This document shows, one piece after another, positions 57,031 to 64,000 of a stretch of DNA of 64,000 bases. The position numbers and the translations under genes are program-made. The first letter of the stretch is position 1; each line of letters opens with the position of its first letter. Origin of the DNA: Globisporangium splendens (Eukaryota; Oomycota; Peronosporomycetes; Pythiales; Pythiaceae); the NCBI GenBank assembly GCA_006386115.1, contig VFIW01000023.1, positions 124,001 to 188,000 of the forward strand, written 5' to 3'. The notes under the pieces were generated by a model that saw only the letters and a program-made list of their open reading frames with translations, did not search any database and had not been told where the DNA came from.

Positions 57031-57473
57031 AGATGACAGACAGAGACGGGACTGTCCTACTTCCCCCCCCCGTCCGTTCGTTTGTCGGCACGAAAGGTGA
57101 ATGCTCATCAAGTAAATGTGTGTGAAGCAAGCAGGCATGGACAATTGAAAAAAGTGTTATTTAACCATGAGTGGGGCAACGTTGCTCCTTACATAATTAT
57201 GGCAAGAGAAATCGAGCTACTTGTCTTTTCGCATCTCTTTGCTTCAATTGACGCTGTTGCGAATGAATGGCAGCCATTGTCCCTCGTAGGATCCCAAAAT
57301 AAGGAAAGTGAACCCATGTTGTCCCTCGTTTGATCTTCAACGAGGGAAAAGTGTAGCCACTCTGACTTGCTTTCCCCAGAAATAGAGCTTTTTTGATTGA
57401 GAGCCAATCATGCCATTGCGTATTCAAATGCGGCATTGTGGACAAGCCGTGACGCGATTGCTTTCACTGAGCT
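57031..57473. other. Intergenic region upstream of the ankyrin gene
   Basis: 443 bases; a run of C at 57062-57069 follows the SAP-gene stop. No gene supported. Confidence 0.45.
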
Positions 57474-59108
57474 ATGGGCTTTGCGGCGAGTGACTATTTC
57501 ACACCGTATGCAGACGTCCAGCACGGCTTTCTAGGTGAGTCCGGGCTGATTGTCTTCTTCGCGTGCCTCCATGGCGCAGAACGAGACAATTGACCAATAC
57601 CACAAATCTTTGTGCGGTGTCTTGCTTGTGATATGACACTGAAGACGCGGAGCTGGGGATCGAGAATCTGCATGAGCTGTCCGCCAGGGGCGACTACCAC
57701 CGCGTGAGCATGCGCCTGAAGCAGGGCATGGATCCGAACGGCAAGATGTTTCCCGAGGACGACACGTACGAGCGCGAGGACTCGCCCATGATCTGCGTGG
57801 CAAGGTAACCGTACCATGCTCAATGTGCGATGCTGTAAGCTCCAACGTCGCCACCGCGTAATGGAATTTGCCGTCATGCATGCTTTATGGCACTTGTATA
57901 GAGGCTACTTGCGGAACAAAGGTTGCAAGCGCCATGTCAAGACGCTGGACGTGCTGCTCAGGTTTGGCGCCAACGTCAACCAGTACAACAATGTACGCTA
58001 AAAGCTTTTATTTTTCATAACTCAATGGCATATCCGTCCGAAAGAACTCGATGAGACTTACGCAGTAACGCATTCTATTGATCAGCTGGAGCAAACGCCG
58101 CTGTACGTGGCCTGCGACCGCAACTTGGTCACCATCGCGACGTGGCTTCTGACACACGGCGCAGACGTGAACAAACGCACCAAGGTAGCGTTCACCATGC
58201 AAACTTACTGCTGATTGCAATAGGGTCCACATACTCAGTCGCTCGTCATTGGGAAATGCAATAGGCTGGCGTCTCTCCGCTGTTGTGCGCATATCGGAAC
58301 CAGAACCACGAGCTCGTGACGCTGTTGCTCTCGCATGGCGCCATCACGCTGGAGCCACCCAAAGTGCACAGCTGCCTCAAGGTAATCCGTATATGCATAC
58401 GCTCACCTTGTATATCTATCTTCCCATAGACCTTTAGGCATAAATGTGCGTGTTTGTGCCAGTTCCCGGTGCTCTTGACGGAGATGGCGGCAGCAGAGAA
58501 CCCAAGCGAAGCCACCACTGTAGCCGCCAGCAGCGACGACGACAGCGCATCGGAAACAGCAGCAGCAGTTTGCCAAACTGGTCCACGACGAGATTCGCAC
58601 GCACGTGCAGCACGAGACCGCCGTCCGAGACGCGATGCTGCTGGAGATCAACGACGCCAAGCGCATCGAGGGCCAGCGCGTGTACCGTGCGCAGCTCACC
58701 GAGGAAGACGCCAAGCGCAAAGAGCGGCGGCGCAAGACGCGCGACAGCGCCAAGTACAACGCGTTCGTCGCCAAGATCGAGCGCAAACGGCTCGAGCACG
58801 CGTTCCCCATGGAGCCACATGCGCATGAAGACTCGGCATCACTCCCACGGCTTGGTGGCCATAGCAGCCACTCGCAGACTGCCTCCATCGCCGTCGCACC
58901 TCCGGAGCTGCTCGCATGGGAGAAGCGCCATGTGTCTGGCGTCACTACGCAACGCCCGCACTGGACGCCGCGGGAAGTCTGGACGCGCCATCACGCCAGC
59001 AGCCGCGCTTCTTCAGATGCGCTGCTGGCGCAATGCGAGCAGCTGCACTCGACGCTGCAGCGGCGGCAGGCGCTCCTGCCATGCTGTCGCCCGGAAACGG
59101 CGCCATGA
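57474..59108 (+). CDS. Ankyrin-repeat protein with C-terminal coiled coil
   Basis: Six exons: 57474-57534, 57645-57804, 57902-57992, 58086-58184, 58265-58381, 58524-59108; 370 aa; small introns (68-142 bp). Ankyrin repeats are spread over exons 2-5: LHELSARGDYHRVSMRLKQG, VLLRFGANVNQYN, TPLYVACDRNLVTIATWLLTHGADVN and SPLLCAYRNQNHELVTLLLS. The last exon is helical, starting QQQQFAKLVHDEIRTHVQHE and followed by a basic segment (DAKRKERRRKTRD). For exon 6 the nearest acceptor (58457-58460) gives a frame that is open but not coiled-coil-like; using the acceptor at 58521-58523 brings in the coiled-coil frame with no frameshift and was preferred. Role unknown; protein-protein binding. Confidence 0.72.
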
Positions 59109-59331
59109 CTAGATTTCGCGAGTGCTATAAATAACTCTGCATACTGAAACTAAGATCACATATTCATTTCGAGAGAACGACCGAAATGCAACGCCAGATT
59201 TTTTTCTTTTCTCGCGGGAATGAAACGACAGCGAGCTGGAGCCATGCACGCGCCAGACGCCGCTTCCTGTGCGCCAGTAGCGCTTCCATAACCACAGCAG
59301 CAGCAGCAGCACTTACCTGACAGTGTGAGCC
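59109..59331. other. Short intergenic spacer between the ankyrin and LZTFL1 genes
   Basis: 223 bases between tandem plus-strand genes; contains a (CAG) run at about 59297-59310 just before the LZTFL1 start. Probably the LZTFL1 promoter and leader. Confidence 0.4.
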
Positions 59332-60482
59332 ATGAGCGCGAGTCTGAGCAGCCACCACCAGGAGGAGGTACGTGCATGCATGCGTGTGCCATTCTCTCTG
59401 ACGGGCATCCTGCTTATCTGGTTTGCTGTGTGCGCATGTGGCGGATTTGCTTCATAATGGCTGTGCAGTTGGGCAGGTTTCTCAAGTTTTTCCGCGCGCG
59501 CCTGGCGACACACTTGGAGAATGTGGACGCCGACTTTGAGGACACGCGCTCGGATCGGTACGCGACGCGTGTGTTGGCTGCTGTGAAGGGCATCAATGGC
59601 TGTTCCATTGACTAGTGTACTGATTCGCACTTGCGTTTATATGCTCTGGCAGCCCCTCGTTGGACGATGTGTACAGCCAGAAGGATATCAAGGAAGCGCT
59701 CCAGTCGCTCTGCTTTGCCGTCAAAGTGGGTCTCTCATTTGCGCTCGCCATGTGCGCTCGCCATTTGTGCTAATGAGCCTGCTGTTGGCTGCCATTATTA
59801 CTAGGCGAATGTGCGCAGTGAGCTCCAAGACACGATCAACATGATGGCGCTGCTGCTGCGCCAGATCTTCTCGGAGGCCGAGCTCAAGGTGCGCAAATGG
59901 GTCCTGACATTGTTGGCTAGATGTGTGCCATGCATGACGTTGTTGTGTGTTGTCTGCACCTATTAGAAAATGGCGCTCGAGTTGGATCTCGGCAGCGTGG
60001 AAGACCGCAAGTCGCTGGGGCGCGTCGAGCGGCTCAGTGTCGCCGAGTGGATCGACGCCGAGAACGGCGGCGCGGCCACCGTGAGCGCGCTGCCCAAGCC
60101 CAAGCAAAAAGTCTCTGCAGGCAACTCGGCGTCTTCGAGCCCCACGAAGGAGCAATTAGCGATCGCGCAGCGTAAGGAGAAGGAGCACGAGGAGGAGCTT
60201 CGTGCAGCGCTGCACACGTCCATGGCCAAGGACGAGCAGCACGTGAAAGAAACCAAGAAGCTGCAGCGCAAACTGGACGACGCGCGCGAGCGGATCGACG
60301 AGCTTGAACGCGCGCTCGAGGAAGCGGCGCAACATGCGACGCAAGCCAAGCAGTTCCAGGCCATGAAGAAGATGGTGACTCAGAAAAACGACCAGCTGCG
60401 CGCCATGCGCCACAGACTCTTGCGGTACGAGCCCGACCACTGCGACGACGACGGCGAGACAAAAGACGCCGACGACGATTGA
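59332..60482 (+). CDS. LZTFL1: LZTFL1 homologue (BBSome/intraflagellar-transport regulator)
   Basis: Five exons: 59332-59367, 59469-59557, 59653-59725, 59805-59888, 59967-60482; introns 78-101 bp; 265 aa (animal LZTFL1 about 300). N-terminus MSASLSSHHQEE, then LGRFLKFFRARLATHLENVD, DDVYSQKDIKEALQSL and NMMALLLRQIFSEAELK match the LZTFL1 N-terminal domain in order. The C-terminus is coiled coil ending KMVTQKNDQLRAMRHRLLRY EP, the family's closing phrase. LZTFL1 controls BBSome entry into cilia and ciliary membrane traffic. Exon 2 ends at GTACGC inside what would otherwise be open sequence; that donor is the only one that keeps the frame. Confidence 0.87.
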
Positions 60483-61053
60483 GGATCGCAGCAGCAACGA
60501 TATGGCGATGGAACCCAGCAGCAAGACGCAGAGCGCACATATACATACACACAACAAAAAGGGGATGCAAAAGAGAGGAGAAGAGGAACAGAGCACACCA
60601 TGCATCCTCGTGTAACCTCAACTTTGTGGTCGATACCTCGTACATCGAGTTTTCCATTTTCAGAGAGTGCCATGCATATATGGAGCGCTAAAGCTCACAG
60701 CAAAAGCTGACGGCGGGCTGGCTCATTAAACACTTGCCGTTGTGGACGACAAGGTACTGGAAAATGACGACGACCCAGATCAAGAAGCACAGGTGTGTCA
60801 TGCACACATATACGAAACCAAAAAGAAAAGAAAATCACATATATACAAAAGGAAAACATGAAATGCAAGCACCACCATCTTGCATGTGAGAGAATGCGCT
60901 TGCTACAGAGGAAATAGGGAGGACGTTGGACGCGCGCTTTTGCTCTCTCTGCTTTGATTTTTTGGTGAGGGGGCTTGCAGTTTTGAGTGTGTGGCTTGAG
61001 AGGAAGAAAATAATCGTTGTACTGTGTGTTGGTCGGGTACGCAGGCGTCGTGT
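60483..61053. other. Intergenic region between convergent genes
   Basis: 571 bases with both 3' flanks; no gene, repeat or RNA recognised. Confidence 0.45.
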
Positions 61054-63451
61054 CTATTTCTCCGAGAGCGCCTTGAACAGGCTCGGGATCACCTCGATCT
61101 TCCAGGGACCGTTGGCCAGCACCTCGCCATCCATGTTCATGCAGTCGTCCTGCTGGTCCGGGTCGATCATCACAGCCTTGACCTTGACGTACGTGATCAG
61201 CGGACTGCGCAACTCCTTGCCGAAGAGGTAGAGGATGCCCAGCTGCAGCGACCGCCAAAGGTTGCCCTTGCGCGAGATGATGAGGTCCAGGTTGCCGTCC
61301 GACGGGTGCGCGAACGCGCCGTCGGGGGCCGTGTTCACGACGCCCACGACCATGTACCTGCCCGTCTCCTCCTTCCACATCGCGTCCGGGTACCGCTTGC
61401 GGCTCGCGGGCGAGCGCAGTCCGCCGCCAAAGCCGCCCCAGGACTTGCGGTTCGTGCTTGCGCCGCGCTCCTGGTCGTACACGCTGCCCTCCTCGACCTC
61501 AAACTGATCGAGCGCACCAATGTCGCGGATGTCGTCATACTTGCAGAGCGGCGGCTGCGGGTCCGTGAGCACATAGCGCACGCGGCCAGTGTGCTTCTTC
61601 GGCATGAGCGCAGCGCGCTTGACCTTGAGGAATGCGTACCGCGACGTGCCGAGCCAGCGGTAGCGCTCTGACTCGGCTGCAATGTCGCCAGCCACGCCCC
61701 AGCCGACACCACAGTAGCTGTAGTGCACTTTCTCGGGCTCGCGCGCAGCCGAGGTCGTGATCACGTCGAGCGGCCGGATCTTGCGCTTGATGATGCAGAA
61801 CACGGCGGCCTCGATGGTCGGGATGCCCACGCCTGTGCCGAACGCGTTCTGCGTGCCGGCCGAGATGAGCGAGATGGGCGTCGACACGACGATCTCGCGC
61901 CACTCGTGCTCGGGGCGGCTCAGCAGCCCGTTCATGAACTCGCAGAGCGTACCGTCGCCGCCGATGAACACGATCGACTCGAAGCCGTCGTCCGCCGAGT
62001 AGCTCTTGCCCATGTCGATGCCGTGGCCGCCGTACGTCGTCTCCTCGACCACGTAGTCAAACTGCGCGAGGTCAAAGAACGGCTTGACGGTCTCGAGCCA
62101 GATCTTGCGCGCGCGGCGCTTGCCCGAGTGCGGGTTCACGACGATCTTGATGCGGCGCCTCTCGGCCAGTGGCGGCGCGCGTGCCTGCCAGCGCACGAGC
62201 TCCTGGATCGTGCGCACCCACGTGTCGATCACCTGCGCGTCGTCGCACGCAAAGTCCACGTACGAGTGTGTGCGCCGGAGCGCCGACGCGCCCGTGCCGC
62301 GGCCCTTGCGGAAGAAATGCACGCGGAAGTAGCCCGGGCGCGATGCCGGCGCCTCGGCGCCCACGAGGTCGTCCGTGTCAATGGAGCCCTTGTGTCGCAT
62401 GCTACAAGCATAAATGAAAGAACGAAGATGATAACAAATGAGTGAGCAAAAGGAGCGACACAAGACAATGCACTATGGACGCGTATGAACAAAGGAGCGT
62501 ACCCTCGGTACCAGGAGATGACGTCGCGGTCCATGCGGATCTCGCACGCGCGGCGATGGTACCGCACCTTGGCCGTGATCTCATAGTCCAGCGGCACCTC
62601 ACGGCGCGAATATGCCTGCATATAACAATGTTATTAAGCATATATTGACAGCTCGCCAAAGTCAGGACATGCCCACTAACACATACCTGGACGCGCCGGA
62701 TGCTCTCGCGCAGGTTGCTCTCGTGCGGGTTCTCGAAGGTGACGTCGCCGATGGACGTGGCACGCACCGAGAGCGCGGTCTTGGCGAGTTCGCGGGCCGA
62801 CTCGCGCGTGAGCGACTTGCGCGTCACGTACGTGGTGCCGCCCTTAGAGAGCGCGCTGAGCTTGCTGTGTTGGCTGTGGCGGCTGCCCGGCGAGAGCTGT
62901 TGCTGCTGCTGGTGGCTCCCGGGCGAGAGCGGCACGCTGGGTGCTGCGGCAGACTGCTCCTGGTGCTCGTGGCCCGAGGGAAACTCGCCGCTGCTCTGCG
63001 TCTGGAGCTGGTGATTGTCCACGGGCTCGGGGCTCTTGGGTGTCAGGATCTCGTCCGAGTGCTGCTGCTTATAGAACGGCCCCGTGCTCGTGGAGAACGT
63101 GGACGCGCCGAAAAAGTGCGCGTGCTTGTCGTCAGCGTTGGAAGAAATCTGTTCCTGGAGTTTGAAGACCGGGTCGCTCTCGCGCGGCGAGAGGATGGAC
63201 GACGACGTGAACGACGCCATCACGTGGGACCCGTAGGACGACGCGAACCGCGAGCCGTAGGACGACGGGTAGCTGCCCCCTGGTCCCGGCGGCGTGCCCA
63301 CGCCTCCGTCGTCGTGGCCCGCGGGCGTTGGAGTCGGCGCCGCGTCCGAGAGCGCGCCGTAGTGCGTCGCGTAGCTGTCGGCGAGGCCGTCGTCGTAGCG
63401 CGGCGTCATGGAGTCCGCGCCAGTGTGCTGGCTGTCCAGGTGGAACTGCAT
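61054..63451 (-). CDS. PH-domain lipid kinase (sphingosine/ceramide kinase, DAGK-catalytic type)
   Basis: Three exons: 62687-63451, 62503-62615, 61054-62401; introns 71 and 101 bp; 741 aa. The N-terminal 230 residues are Ser/Pro/Gly-rich. Residues about 258-370 form a PH domain (YEITAKVRYHRRACEIRMDR, PGYFRVHFF, CDDAQVIDTWVRTIQELV). The DAGK-type catalytic core follows: IKIVVNPHSGKRRA (about 380), IVFIGGDGTLCEFMNGLL (GGDGT at about 440), STPISLISAGTQNAFGTGVG, YSYCGVGWGVAGDIAAES, and near the end MDGE, the conserved acid motif of sphingosine kinases. The predicted reaction is ATP-dependent phosphorylation of a sphingoid base (or ceramide), with the PH domain placing it at a membrane. The start M at 63451 opens a continuous frame. 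Confidence 0.87.
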
Positions 63452-64000
63452 GGAGAATGTCCTGATCCGAGTGAGTTCCGATTTGCACACTTGTCGACAA
63501 GTCTCTCTTGTTTGCACACTCTGCACACACGCACGCACGCACAGACGCACACACGCGCGCTTTGTTGTTGGTCGCCTTGCTTCGGCTTGCTGCGTGGCGC
63601 AAAGGGTTCTGTTTTGTTTGTTTGCCCGACAACGTGTGACAACTGCTTTTGCTGCCTGTTGTGCACGCCGCAGAAAATCGAGTAATTCGTAATTTATTCT
63701 TGGAGGCTTTTTGCAGAAGGCGCAAGAGAAGCGATGATGGAACCCATCTGCACGCATTTAAGGAGGGAAAATGGCGTAATTTACGTGAAAACTATCTTTT
63801 GGCAGAGTTGTTGTCGCGAACACACATCCCCCGAAAAATGAAACAGACTGGCTCGTTTGTTTATGCACGTCGAGTTTGACGTTTTTTGGCTTGTGGAGAA
63901 AATAAAGATAGATAACGAGAGCGAGTTGATTGCGAGGATTTATGTGGAATGTCCACCTGCTATATTAGCTGTTCTCACATATGCGTGTGTGCGCATTTAC
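63452..64000. promoter_or_regulatory. Upstream region of the lipid kinase gene
   Basis: 549 bases with no supported gene. An imperfect CA/GCAC repeat tract lies at about 63523-63560, close to the start codon. Confidence 0.35.

Overview
This window is nuclear DNA from an oomycete (a Phytophthora/Pythium/downy-mildew-type water mould). The evidence is gene content and style: a fused GPCR-phosphatidylinositol phosphate kinase (37832-41356), which is an oomycete hallmark; many small GT-AG introns (about 65-150 bp); long intronless serine-rich genes; and short intergenic spacers with CCAAT boxes. An LZTFL1 homologue (a BBSome/cilium regulator) suggests a species that still makes flagellated zoospores. 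The species itself cannot be named from the sequence. Exon structures were worked out by hand from reading frames, splice signals and family resemblance.

Left part (1-18.8 kb), almost all on the minus strand: the first 1403 codons of a very large ubiquitin-specific protease; a coiled-coil/LRR pseudogene with two nonsense codons and a frameshift; a divergent secreted kelch gene, also frameshifted; a seven-exon LRR/coiled-coil gene; a five-exon left-handed-beta-helix protein resembling bacterial DUF4954; then 2.5 kb of gene-free DNA with a 104-bp tandem duplication and a weak copia-like remnant.

Middle part (18.8-31.6 kb), dense housekeeping genes: a DEAH-box RNA helicase, a Qa-SNARE, a J-domain membrane protein, a divergent pair encoding respiratory complex I (NDUFV2) and complex III (UQCRH) subunits, RPS26 (missing half of its usual zinc-ligand cysteines), and a 649-aa lineage-specific protein.

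Central part (31.6-46.5 kb): a decayed, gene-poor stretch, then two exactly 1251-bp inverted arms (34843-36093 and 45001-46251). Both carry the same broken copy of a multi-membrane-span gene. They enclose RPL39, the GPCR-PIP kinase and a 403-aa paralogue of the 649-aa protein. The arms differ at nine positions, all transitions, all within one 187-bp patch.

Right part (46.5-64 kb): a small PH-domain protein, the PRP4-type splicing kinase, the Golgi SNARE membrin, a SAP-motif-like Ser/Asn-rich protein, an ankyrin-repeat protein, LZTFL1, and a PH-domain lipid kinase of the sphingosine-kinase type. These genes act separately (splicing: helicase and PRP4 kinase; traffic: two SNAREs and PH proteins; lipid signalling: GPCR-PIPK and the sphingosine-kinase-like enzyme; respiration: NDUFV2 and UQCRH; translation: RPS26 and RPL39).
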